DNA from: Desmodesmus armatus
Lineage: Eukaryota; Chlorophyta; Chlorophyceae; Sphaeropleales; Scenedesmaceae
Reading direction: 5' to 3'
DNA: 64,000 nucleotides
Assembly: GCA_007449985.2 (NCBI GenBank)
Contig: VIIQ02000709.1
Location: 62,001-126,000, forward strand
Shown here: one piece after another, positions 54,017-64,000 of the stretch
Numbering within the stretch: the stretch's first letter is position 1
Layout: every line of letters begins with the position of its first letter
Notes under the pieces: generated by a model
Database searches by the model: none
Seen by the model: only the letters and a program-made list of their open reading frames with translations
Told to the model about the DNA's origin: nothing
Translations under genes and position numbers: made by a program

Positions 54017-56434
54017 GCGGCCACGGCAGGTTGGTGAGTGTGGGGTTGAATGAGGGTTCACAGATGGCAGCCCGGAAGGACCCAAACGCTTTCTTAAGGT
54101 CACAAACTGCATATCTGTTTTTATTCTGCTGTCTGGGGTGGGTCTCGCCTGTCCGTTCCAACATTGGACAACAACGCTCTGCCTCTAGACTCGTACAGAC
54201 CGATTGCGGCATGCAAATCAGCGTCTTGGAGTTATACAAGATGTTTGAGCATGGTCTGGGTTGCTGCACGCACATCATTGAAAACCAACAACAGCAGTCA
54301 CCATGTACAAGTCACCATGTCACCTTGTACTAGTATCCCTCCAGCTGCTGTCTGGCTTTAGCAGGCGCCGTAGTGCTCCAAGCAAAGTGCACAGATAATG
54401 CTTCTGATGGGTAGGAGGAAATTGCAAGCAAAGAGCCAGCATGCAAGGCAGCTGCAGCAGAAGCACTCTCAACAGGTTGTGCTCGTGCCTGGTTGTCAGG
54501 AGGTGAGGAGGTATGCTGGTTGCTGTTGGCATTTTTCCACTCTCCCCTTCTGCTGCTTGAGCACCGGCTCAGCAAGTTGCGAACGCCACCGCGAGCCTAC
54601 CAGGCTGGTAGTGAAGGGACCAAAGCAGCTGTCACAGCTGAGCACCTGGCCTTGAAGCACCCTTTGTGGCCTTCCCTAGCACAGAAAAGTAGTGGCCACG
54701 GAGTTGAAGAAGTAAGGCGGGCAAAATTGCATGCGTGAGGGCTACAGTGGGCGGGTGGGTGGCAAGGCTTGCAAGCAGCAGCCTGGGTGAGAAACACAGG
54801 CAAACACGCCTTGCGTGAAGGGTTGGAAAGGGAAGAAACTGCCGCTGCATGCTGCTGCATGTCTGCTGTCATTCCCTCTAGTCTGGGTAAGACCTCACCT
54901 CTGGAGGCACTCCCCAGCCAGGTTGAACTGCCAAAGCCAAACCCTTGGAGGGTGAAGGGAGTTCATCACCCTAGTGCCCCTCCAGCAAATGGGCGTGTGT
55001 TTGGCACACTGGCAGCTCTGTCCAAGTGTGTTGTAGTGCTTGCAGCTGTGATCCATGCATAGCTCTGGCCACTAGTCCCTCCAGTGCAACCACTTTCCTG
55101 TGTTGGTCCTCTGCTGTCAATGTGCTGCTTCAGATCATTTGACTGCGCAACCCAACCCTGAAAGGTGTTTTTGACATCACCAAATCAGCTGGAAAGAAGC
55201 CTGCATCTGTTGACATGCCCCTTGCGACACGCAACTCAGCAAGCTGCTACCCCTGTTGACTTGATGTTGAACGGCAACTTGCTGTACATCGTATATGCAT
55301 CTGCCTTATACCAGCTGCCTTCCAGCACAAGTTGTACCAATCATCTTGCACACTTACTAGCTGCGCATCACTTGCGCGCACATCACTGAAGCCTGACGCA
55401 ACAGATTTTCACACATACGTTGCCAACAAAGTGGGGTGCTGTGCCGCTAGCGCAGGTAGATGCACCTTGCTGGTGCAGCTCGCCCGGATGGTGCTGGTGC
55501 TGTATGTGTGCAACAACTTGGCAGCCTACTGCTACATGCCCCGTGGGTTGGTTTAGACCAGCAGCGGGTGCTGACTGCTCCTATCACAATGGTGGTTCTG
55601 ATGTTGCAAGCTTTCCGTGCTCAACACGCAGCACGGATGCGCCTTGCGTGGATAGGCCCTCCTGCATGTCATGATCTCCTGCCACAGCCTGCTGGCGCAT
55701 GCACCCAGCACGTGCCTGGCGGTAGGGTGGGGTAGCTTGTTTGGAAAGGGCTGCCCGCAACAACATCCTGTAAGCTGGACACATGGCTGTGTTGTGTCAG
55801 TTGCTGCAGGTCCTGCAGAATGGAGAGCGGGCTTAAATGGAAGCTGTTGCTGAGCTGAAAGGTTTGTTGTTGTACTGGCAGCCACATGGCCGTCATGCAT
55901 GTTGCGGAGTAGGCTGCACTCGGTCGACGTCGGTTCCGTGGCCGCTCCAAGCTGTCGAGGGTTTGTAATTCGAAAATTGGCGGGGTCGCTGCAACAACGC
56001 TGAACAATATCATGGGCAGTCGCTCTTGACAGACAAGGCAAGGAACTTGATCGTTTTGCGGTTCTCCTTGGCGCACGCTGTTGCCAATCAAAGCAGCAGC
56101 AAGACTGACGCGTACGCAACATCGTCAGCAGCAGCACCATCAGCCCGTGCAAGCAGCGAATGGACTGTGCCCATGACGCGGTTGATGCTTCACCACGCAG
56201 GCACCGGGGTGATCAGGTCAGTGCGCTGTGCAAGCTGTGGCTGTTGGCTCTGCTGTTGCCTGTGACTCATTACCTTGGGCTTTGATTCCAAGCCCTGTGT
56301 GCAGCAGTGAACATGCAGCCAAGCAAACACATATGCCTTCTTGGACACTATGCTGTCATGCAGAGCTGCTGTGCTGCTTACATGTTGCACTGCTGCTGTT
56401 GTCACCCTTTTGCTGTTGTGCCTGCCAATCGCAG
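54017..56434 (+). other. Stretch with weak exon-like segments
   Basis: Around 54565-54738 the plus strand reads LSKLRTPPRAYQAGSEGTKA and SLAQKSSGHGVEEVRRAKLH. Around 56030-56215 it reads KARNLIVLRFSLAHAVANQS and WTVPMTRLMLHHAGTGV, ending near CAG|GTCAGT. The latter may be an upstream exon of the 56.4-58.5 kb gene, but its phase does not fit the next exon cleanly. The minus strand at 55.6-56.15 kb also has a 199-codon open frame that I cannot support. Confidence 0.35.
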
Positions 56435-58504
56435 ATTGAGGCCGATTTCGTGGGGGCAGCAACCAGCAGCACACTTGCAGCGTTGTCTGCAAATTTTTTG
56501 AGGTACCCTCAGGTATGCAAACAGACTGTGCTGCATGACACGGCTGTATGCAGATAGCAGTTGTGACTTCCTGCCGCAGCCGCTAGTAGCTATTCAACAT
56601 GGCAAGGCCTCTGAGGTTGGTTGGCAACCAGCACAACAAGCCAGAAGCTCAAAGCAGTGCAGATCAGATGCGTATTGCACACTGCGGCACGCACTGTATC
56701 TCGCTGGCAGTAGCTGGAGTTGTGAGCATGCTTCCTTTGCATCTGATGTGCACAACATCCTGTGTGTTTGCAGACGACGGATGAGCATGCTGTGGGGTTT
56801 CGCCGGGCTGTGTCCTACAGTGTGACCCAGGACTCTGATAAGCTGCGGGCATCAGCTGCCACCCTGAAAAAGGTGTGTTGAATATGGGGTCCATAGATAC
56901 GTACTTGTTCCATCTGACCTGCCAGTGGGGTATGTGTCCTACGACCATCGTCGGAAAATGATTGCCATGATGGCCACGTGCATCATTGCATGATGCTGTC
57001 AAAGATACAGTCTGACATGGCACAGTCAGCTGCTGCACTCAGCACACAGCGAGCTGCTGTACGCAGTACTCAGTACCTGGCAGGTATCACAGCACTTCAC
57101 TGACCTCTCAATTGTCAGCATTCTGCAGCTGGTTGAAGTCATGACGACTGAGTCAAAGTCATCAGCCATTGATGTCTGGCTGCCAACCAGTGTGTTCTGC
57201 CTGCAGAAGTGGGATACAGAGTTGAGGGAGCTGAACATGCGCAAGGCACAGCTCAGCGGCTTCTATGCGGCGTACAATGAGGATCGTAAGCGCGTAAGTG
57301 AGCAAGAATGCTGCCCAGGGAGCTAGGGCACACCAGTATTGGACGCAAGGCACACTTGCCGTGGCCTTGCTGCTGGCGAAGGAGTCCACATGCCATGGTG
57401 ATGCGTACCCCTGAACCAACACACTCAGACTCAGTCCTAAGGCCTATCCCATCAGTCACAATCCTTGTCTGCCATGTTGCCCTGCTGCACAGGCGGGCTT
57501 TGGCCCAGTCACTGGGGATGGGCTGTCCCCTGTCAAGACCAATGCAGCACTGGCAGAGGGTCTGGGTGATGCGCAGCAGCAGCAGCTGGCCAACCTCTAT
57601 GACAAACAGTTGGAGGGTCTACAGCTCAAAACAGCAGAGCTCAAGAACCTGTGGGACAACTTCTATGGGCACAGCATGCAGGTCAGCATAGTGCAAGTGT
57701 GTGCATCTTAACCGATTTCTGCCCTATCTTTCAAACCTATCTTAACCGATTTCTGCCCTATCTATCTGGCGGCCAGGCTGACACCCTGGCGCATGTCACA
57801 TGTCAGCACGCATTGAATGACGTCCGCTCCTTATCCATGTGGGTGTGGTATGCTTGCACCTTGTTGTTCAGGCACTCATCATTGGTTGGCTGCTGCTGTC
57901 TCCTTTTGTTTACCCCTACGCAGGCAGGCCTGCTGTGTGAGCCCTTCCACTTCTGCGTGCCTGCTGTAGACAGCCAGGAAACAGCACAGCCAGAGGACCT
58001 GAGTGACAACGCGCCTGAGGACAGCCCCGCAGAGGCCCCCCAGCAGGTGAGACGGTGCTGTGCCTCAGCAGCAAGGCTTCAAGCTGATCATAATGCATGC
58101 AGCCCCAACACGGTAGTGGCCGAGGAGCGCGGGGCTGCTGCCGACCCTCTTGTCATGTCAGTTGCACTTTGTGGATTCTTCCTTAGAGACTTCTTGCATG
58201 TCTAGAGCACCGAGCAACTGCCGGTGGACGCAAGTCACATATCCCGTAGGCGTTCAGAACATGTTGGGGTTGCGTGCATGTTGCATACCTCAAGCGCCTT
58301 CAAATGATCAATTATTGATTGTGTTGCTGCACATGCATGCAGGCCCTACCCAACCCAACACTGTGGGACAGGATGGTGGGTTACCTCACTCAGGCATGGG
58401 GTGGCCTGCTGCAGCACATGGACGGCACAGAGGATGACGCTTCACAGCATCAGAAAAATGAGCAGGATGAGCACTTCCCTGAGCATGTGGCCGGGATGTG
58501 GTAG
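56435..58504 (+). CDS. Multi-exon coiled-coil protein (3' eight exons)
   Basis: Well-supported exons: 56435-56512 (IEADFVGAATSSTLAALSAN), 56774-56872 (TTDEHAVGFRRAVSYSVTQD...), 57207-57293 (KWDTELRELNMRKAQLSGFY), 57493-57681 (AGFGPVTGDGLSPVKTNAAL; LANLYDKQLEGLQLKTAELK), 57924-58046 (AGLLCEPFHFCVPAVDSQET) and 58343-58504 (ALPNPTLWDRMVGYLTQAWG; ends HVAGMW TAG). Each is phase 0 between TGCAG/ACAG-type acceptors and GT donors. Two further exons at about 57011-57083 and 57129-57175 (LVEVMTTESKSSAID) are likely, but their exact borders are uncertain. Heptad-like stretches suggest a coiled coil, and the region before the end is acidic (EDLSDNAPEDSPAEAPQQ). The start lies upstream. Family not recognised. 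Confidence 0.7.
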
Positions 58505-59117
58505 CTTTGGGATGCGGCTGCACTTTGAGCCCCAGGGCGCCTGGTAGGCGAGCGTTCTGCATTGACCTTGCACTGCTCTGCTTGCAATACATCATCATTC
58601 TTGTTTGCAATGTGGTGTGCACTCATATGCCGGTGTGCTGTACAAGTGGATGCATGCAAGTGGCTGCATGCAGTATCACTCAGCAGCTGCCAGTCACTTC
58701 ACGCTGGACTGGGCCGGCCCAAGGCGCCTTTCAATTTGTTTGTGTTATAATGCACTCAGTATCTTGAGGCTCAAGCAGACAAGTGGACAGCTTCCAGCTT
58801 GATGTGCTTGGCTGTTGTCGTGCTGAGGTGGTGCCTGAGAGCTGTTTGGGTCCACGCTGTGGACCCTGTTTGTGCATAGTATGCACAAATAGCAAGGCAT
58901 CGCTGATGCTGAGGATGACATGAAAGGCTGTGCCATCTGGAAAGTCCTAAAGCACCAGTCAGATGTGTGACCAGAAGAGGACAGGCCCAGGCCAGACCGT
59001 CTGAGCCCCACTCAGACTGCACCCAGACTGCACCCAGACGTGTGGACCCAGACTATAGTAGAAACACCCAGACTTCTGTGTGTGTCTGAGCCAAAAGCAA
59101 CCTGTCTGAGGCAACCC
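58505..59117. other. Flank, becoming CAGAC-repeat rich
   Basis: No gene seen. From about 58980 the motif CCCAGAC recurs (ACTGCACCCAGACTGCACCC), grading into the left arm of the palindrome. Confidence 0.45.
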
Positions 59118-59486
59118 CCTTGGAAAATTTCTCAGACCCCCTCCCAGGGCTCATGGCCCCCTTGTCTGGGCCGTCCCTGCTGTCTGGGCTGTCTGGACTG
59201 TCTGAGGCAATCCCCTTGAAAATTTTTCAACCCCTCAGCCACCCCCAAGCCCCCTTGTCTGGGCTGTCCCTGCTGTCTGGGCTGTCTGGACCGTCTGGAC
59301 CGTCTGAGGCAATCCACTTGGGACAATTTCAACCCCCAGCCCCCTTGTCTGGGTTGTCCCTGCTGTCTGGGCTGGCTGGACCGTCTGGGCCGTCTGAGGC
59401 CACCCCCTTGGGACAATTTAAACCCCCAAGCCCCATTGTCCGTAGTTGTCAACTCACAAGCGTCACAGCCAGCGGAGCCAAGCCAG

Positions 59487-59781
59487 AAACCCTACTCCTG
59501 TCGCCATAACCATGACTGCTACACAAAACCCTATCACTCCAGAACGCTGGTTTCTTTGGTGGCTTGCGCTGACGGCTGTGGGGTACTGTGGAGCCCGTAG
59601 GGCTCCACGGTCCACAGCTGTCAGCAGCAGCCACCAAAGGATGCAGTGCTGGAGTGTTAGGGTTTTGGGTATCTGTTAGGGTTTTGGCGCCTGGATTAGG
59701 GTTTCTGGCTCGGCGAAGCCCCTACGGACAGTTTAGGGTTTCTTGGTTCTGGGGGGTGGGAGGGGGGCACAGGGTTTAGGG
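59487..59781. repeat. Scattered telomere-like motifs around the palindrome centre
   Basis: AAACCCTA at 59487 and AAAACCCTA at 59525 on the left; TTAGGG at 59657, 59676 and 59696, and TTTAGGG at 59732 and 59775 on the right. They are spaced 19-43 bases apart rather than head to tail and are mirrored by the palindrome. Plant-type telomeres are TTTAGGG and Chlamydomonas telomeres TTTTAGGG. Confidence 0.6.
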
Positions 59782-59811
59782 TCTGTGACAATCGCGTGTG
59801 GAATCGTCTTA

Positions 59812-60735
59812 GACACTTCGGACAACCCAGACAGCAGGGACAGCCCAGACAAGGGCTCTGGGGGGTGGGCTGGGGGGTTGAAAATTATCTAAGGTAGTCA
59901 CCCAGACAGGCCAGACAGCCCAGACTGTAGGGACGGCCCAGACAAGGGCTCCAGGGGGGTGGGCTGGGGGGTTGAAAATTTTCCAAGGTAGTCACCCAGA
60001 CAGGCCAGACAGCCCGGACTGTAGGGACAGCCCAGACAAGGGCTCTAGGGGGTGGGCTGGGGGGTTGAAAATTTCACAAGGTAGTCACCCAGACAGGCCA
60101 GACAGCCCAGACTGTAGGGACAGCCCAGACAAGGGCTAGGGGGTGGGATGGGGGGTTGAAAATTATCTAAGGTAGTCACCCAGACAGGCCAGACAGCCCA
60201 GACTGTAGGGACAGCCCAGACAAGGGCTAGGGGGTGGGATGGGGGGTTGAAAATTTTCCAAGGTAGTCACCCAGACAGGCCAGACAGCCCGGACTGTAGG
60301 GACAGCCCAGACAAGGGCTCTAGGGGGTGGGCTGGGGGGTTGAAAATTTCACAAGGTAGTCACCCAGACAGGCCAGACAGCCCAGACTGTAGGGACAGCC
60401 CAGACAAGGGCTAGGGGGTGGGATGGGGGGTTGAAAATTTTCCAAGGTAGTCACCCAGACAGGCCAGACCGCCCAGACTGTAGGGACGGCCCAGACAAGG
60501 GCTCCAGGGGGGTGGGCTGGGAGGTTGAAAATTTCACAAGGTAGTCACCCAGACAGGCCAGACAGCCCAGACTGTAGGGACAGCCCAGACAAGGGCTCTA
60601 GGGGGTGGGATGGGGGGTTGAAATTTTTCCAAGGTAGTCACCCAGACAGGCCAGACAGCCCAGACTGTAGGGACAGCCCAGACAAGGGCTCTAGGGGGTG
60701 GGCTTGAGGGTTGGAATTTTTCTAAGGTAGTCACC
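59812..60735 (+). repeat. Right tandem array, about ten 91-94-bp units
   Basis: AAGGTAGTCACCCAGACAGG marks unit starts at 59891, 59985, 60078, 60169, 60260, 60353, 60444, 60538, 60631 and 60724. Units contain CAGCCCAGACAAGGGCT and a G-rich GGGGGTTGAAAATTT block. Two unit variants roughly alternate (TTATCTAAGG, TTTTCCAAGG, TTTCACAAGG), suggesting expansion as higher-order units. Confidence 0.92.
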
Positions 60736-60765
60736 CAGACAGGCCAGAAGAACCTACTCAGACCA

Positions 60766-62410
60766 ACAGACAAGTCCTGGACAGACTAGGACACGTAGAA
60801 GGGGGTATTGCCAATATTGACGGTATGATACCCTCTGTGTGACATGCTGCATTTGTACCAGGTTATCGCACCTGCATTGCTGGCTTACTGATGTGTGCAA
60901 CCGTGCTGAGAGGGGCAGGTTTGACCGCAAGTCAACCATTGCCAACATAGGCGGCCTATGTGAGCCTGACAGAACGCCTTGCCGCTGCTGGCAAGGCAAC
61001 GTGCAAAGGGGGTTGTCACTAACGTTTTGGCGTCAGCTCAATTTTGTTTTGGTATCACCGACTGTCACCGTGATAGTACACTGTGACAGTGTACCTGTGG
61101 CAGGTGGCGCTGTCCTTGCCAATCTTTGACCACTGTAGCACTGCTTGCGGCTTGTGGACTCCAAAACTGTTGCTTGACAGCCTGTCAAGGCATGTAAGCT
61201 AACAGCCGACGACACGCCTGAAGGCCAGCAGACCAGGCTGGCCCAATTACTGAGTTCAATTCAGCACTTGGCAAGTTGGCCTGACTAAATTAGAGGAAGG
61301 GTGACCCAGCTGGGGGCAGAGGGTGACTGAGGTGTTGTGCCTCAACTGTGCTTGCTGGCACTGTCACAGTGCTGGCAGCGCAGCTATCCTGTTTCTGAGC
61401 GTTCATCTTCAACCACTTATGTGACTCACGTACGATCTGCATGGCCAAAATTCTGACCGCGCTGCACTGCTTCGGCAGCACCGTGGTGATTGGCAGCACT
61501 GTGTATCGGCGACACCTATGTCCCACAGCCACTGGCGTTTCACAGTGTAACAGCTGACCAGCTTGCGGCTCTTCCTTATATCCCCACCATTGTGCGCAAA
61601 AGCAGAAGCACAGTGCTGGCAGCACTGTTGCTCGTGGCAAAAGCAGCCAGCAGGAGCAGGGCAAGAATGACAGAGACATCCCAGCATGGTTGAACTGCAA
61701 GGAGTTTGGTGCAGTAGAGTGTAACACGTGCGGTGGTGTGGAGCTTTATGTTGAAGAGCGGTGGGTAGTGCTGCTTTGTCACACACCTGCAGCAATCAGG
61801 ATGCTGCTCAAGCACAGTGCACGAGGCCAGCATTGTACGCTAGAAGCCTCTCGACTGAAGGGGGCCCAACCGTGGTGGTGGCAGTCAGTCGCACAGCAAT
61901 AGGCTGTTGCTTGATTACTGACGCCTTTGGCTCCCTCACCAATCTGACGTCCTTCCTCGTCGCGATTGGGCGTTCGGCCGCTGCCGCGCTATATGTTGAG
62001 CGGTCTTCGTCGCCGACGTTTGGCACGCCACGTTCCGCCCAGGCTGGCAGGTGTGCGGGCGGCCGTATGGCTTGCCGTTACTATTACTAATCCAGCTGAA
62101 TTTAAAAATACAATTTTGCTGTCGCGCGGTGATCACACCTTGCTCCCGACACTCTGTACCGACATAACAACGAGGCTCAACAGCCAAGCTCTTTCGATAC
62201 AACAAGTCACGCAATACAGAAGCATCAATTCATCTGCTTCGTGATTCAGCACGGCCATATCCCCGCCAGAGCTCGCATTCTGCAGGCCAGATGCTGCAAC
62301 AGCAGTAGCTGCTGCTTGACCACCCTTGTGCAGACCGCCCTCATGGCCGCTGCTGCAGTAGCATTCTGGCCAGCTTGTCTGCAGCAGCTCCAGTCGTGGA
62401 TGGCTCACAA
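60766..62410 (+). other. Stretch with weak exon-like segments
   Basis: At 61441 an ATG opens AKILTALHCFGSTVVIGSTV. At 61556-61695 another frame reads ADQLAALPYIPTIVRKSRST and VLAALLLVAKAASRSRARMT before TGA. They overlap awkwardly and may be two exons of one gene with a small intron. Elsewhere only short frames were seen. Confidence 0.3.
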
Positions 62411-63085
62411 CAGGCTGTGTGCTTGTGCTGCTGTTGTTGCCCTTGCAGTTGGTCATGTGGTGTTGGCCCGTAGAGGGTCGCCACAGTCAGCAGTGAGCCC
62501 CACTACAATCATACTGAGGGGAGTGCTGGTGGGTGGGAAGGGTCTAGGTCCTTCCTGTATCCTTAGCTCCTTGAGCTTTGGGTACATGGCCTCACTGAGG
62601 GGCCTACACCTGCGGCCTACTGTGTGTTGGTACAAGATGGCGACGGAGTATGCACAGCTGCAAGACCATGGAGCTGCTGTTGTGAGGGCGGTGCGCTCAC
62701 ACCAGCCGGTCCTTGTGACCAACCCCACCCAAAACGATGTCTTTTGACACCTGGTGTCAAAAGGGTATGGTGACCATACCCTTGGAAAGGGCGGTTACAG
62801 GCTGTTCATGACTTGATTGGCTCTGTCACACTGGCACTCTACTGGTTGACTGCACAAATGCACGCCACAACGGCGTGTATGCTTCTGGGGACTGGCTGCA
62901 CATTGAATGCTACTTGCACTCTGTCGATTCATCACCGTGATAGCAGAGTATGCTGCTTTTTTTTGAAAAATCATGTGCAGACAGACACTGCAGCTGCCGC
63001 CTCCCGCGTGTCACACGGTATAGGGATAGCTGCTGGCTGCATGGGTGATAAGGTTCAAACACACATACATTCCAGAGACCTGCAT
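62411..63085 (+). repeat. Dispersed repeat, copy 2
   Basis: Co-linear with 34448-35075. This copy keeps two adjacent near-perfect palindromes (62741-62763 and 62761-62783), built on TTTTGACACC/GGTGTCAAAA and GGGTATGG/CCATACCC, which the other copy has lost on one side. Confidence 0.75.
62741..62783. repeat. Two adjacent hairpins within the dispersed repeat
   Basis: The first palindrome has 10-base arms around CTG; the second has 9-base arms around GTGAC; they share AAG. Strong cruciform or RNA hairpin potential. Confidence 0.85.
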
Positions 63086-64000
63086 ACCGCGTGTCGCTGT
63101 CCTTAGCTTGAAATGGGATCAGGTTGCTGAGAGGGGAAGGCATATGGGGGGGAGCAAGTTTTTGCTTTGTGCAGTCACACCATGTGTTGCTCAATGACAG
63201 TCGTTGGCTGCTGCGCCTGATGGTGTTGCAACGCACTAGACGGGCCCAAGACTAGTGCCTTGGGATGCCAAGCTGCCCATTCTGCGCTGCCGCAGGCACA
63301 CCACATGCGCCCCACTGTGTATTGAATCTGACAAATCCATCCTGCGGCAGCATTACAACATGCCTGTGCATACAAGAAGCGGCCCATCAGTGCCAAGCAT
63401 GCCTCCAAAGTAGCTCCTACTCACAAGACTGCACTGCCGTTGCTGCTGCCTGTGCCAGCCTGCCGCACAGTCCCTTGTGCTGCTGCCTGTGAGCTGCCTG
63501 ACACTCACGAGAGCAGTACCTGTTGTCAGCATCAGCAGCAGGCAGCAACAGCCACTTGTCAGCCTCCTGCACACGTCACATGTGACATGTGAGACCATTT
63601 GTCAGCTTCATGCACATGTAGATCAAACCTTAAGAACATCAGCCAGTGTCTTGCAGCCAGCCACCCACAACTTGAAGGTGGTAGCACTGCTGTTTGCAAC
63701 AGCAGCTGCCGTTACGGTGCAGCACTGCTCAGTCCGCGAAGCCCCCGCCACAAGCCTTTGGGCAGAATGAGACCAATGCACTGCATACAGCGGCTGCATA
63801 CAATGCAGTGAAATTCTAATGTCCAACATAACTCAAAATTTCCTAATGGAACTGCCTGACCAAGTCATAAAATTGCACGACAAGTTGTCAACTGACAGAG
63901 CAACATGCAGTGCACCAGCCTTTTGAACTGACATCTGAGGTCAGGTTACACCGGTGTACCGGTACCCAATTGCCGTCGTCACCTTGATGCCAGTGCGCTC
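63086..64000. other. No supported gene
   Basis: Only short open frames without splice partners to the end of the window. A palindrome-like TCACATGTGACATGTGA lies near 63577. Confidence 0.4.

Larger units (their letters stand above)
59118..60765. repeat. Large imperfect palindrome (foldback) with inverted tandem arrays
   Basis: The centre is a hairpin, GTGGAGCCC-GTA-GGGCTCCAC (59588-59608). Moving outward, matched arms follow: CAAAACCCTATCACTCCAG on the left is mirrored by CTGGAGTGTTAGGGTTTTG on the right, and CTTTGGTGGC by GCCACCAAAG. The left arm ends in about 3.5 units of 83-101 bp (59118-59440) rich in CCCTTGTCTGGGCTGTCCCT. The right arm has about ten units of 91-94 bp in the opposite orientation (about 59812-60735). 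There is no transposase. It could be a foldback transposon, an inverted duplication or a relic of chromosome-end fusion. Confidence 0.8.

Noticed and set aside
55553..56152. 199-codon minus-strand frame
   Set aside because: No promoter, splice or family signal; the opposite strand has a comparable coding-like segment, so neither could be called with confidence.
59446..59779. Small ORFs in the centre of the palindrome
   Set aside because: They cross the hairpin and telomere-like words, lack splice sites and arise from the palindrome's symmetry.
60525..60773. Repeat peptides (HPDRPDSPDCRDSPDKGS and the reverse-strand version)
   Set aside because: They are translations of the 92-bp tandem array and are interrupted in most units.

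Overview
The window looks like nuclear DNA of a green alga, probably a chlorophycean (Chlamydomonadales or Sphaeropleales). This is inferred from coding sequence broken by many short GT-AG introns whose acceptors are almost always TGCAG, glutamine/alanine/serine-rich proteins, F-box-like/leucine-rich-repeat and ankyrin-MYND proteins, long G and CA runs, and transposons of types known from Chlamydomonas and Volvox. There is no bacterial gene organisation. Exon joins were worked out by hand from reading frame, phase and splice motifs; no transcript or database evidence was available.

Layout. 0.1-2.9 kb: F-box-like/LRR gene with possible decayed 3' exons. 5.1-7.1 kb: MYND-family gene broken by several frameshifts. 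7.2-8.4 kb: a 1.2 kb element with short inverted termini and GATGTCCA-rich ends. 9.2-17.4 kb: the best gene of the window, a 16-exon ankyrin-MYND gene whose introns carry decayed copies of its own exon ends and a 40-copy TGCAG array. 19.1-22.2 kb: a young 3.05 kb LTR retroelement with identical-looking LTRs, a GGTTG target duplication and a 39-nt primer site matching the 5' half of initiator tRNA-Met. 25.9-29.8 kb: fragments of several unrecognised genes. 31.2-33.2 kb: a 1.98 kb element with split direct repeats (A-internal-B-A-B), as in PAT/TOC1-type DIRS retroelements. 33.4-34.4 kb: a coiled-coil gene diverging from a small SR-rich ORF. 38.1-39.9 kb: a second F-box-like/LRR gene. 40.7-41.7 kb: a three-exon gene with a GC-AG intron. 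42.5-52.6 kb: sparse exons on both strands, including a possible WD-repeat exon and a 442-bp tandem duplication. 53.1-54.0 kb: a paralogue of the 33.4 kb coiled-coil gene with the same promoter spacing and the same tRNA-like downstream module. 56.4-58.5 kb: a multi-exon coiled-coil gene. 59.1-60.8 kb: a large imperfect palindrome built of inverted tandem arrays with telomere-like motifs. 62.4-63.1 kb: a second copy of a dispersed repeat first seen at 34.4 kb.

The genes do not form a pathway or operon. The window reads as an accessory, repeat-rich chromosome segment with expanded protein families and at least four different mobile or foldback structures. The most noteworthy signals are the half-tRNA primer site, the split-direct-repeat element with its empty site preserved at a paralogous locus, the coiled-coil gene family linked to a covarying tRNA-like RNA, and the 59-61 kb palindrome.
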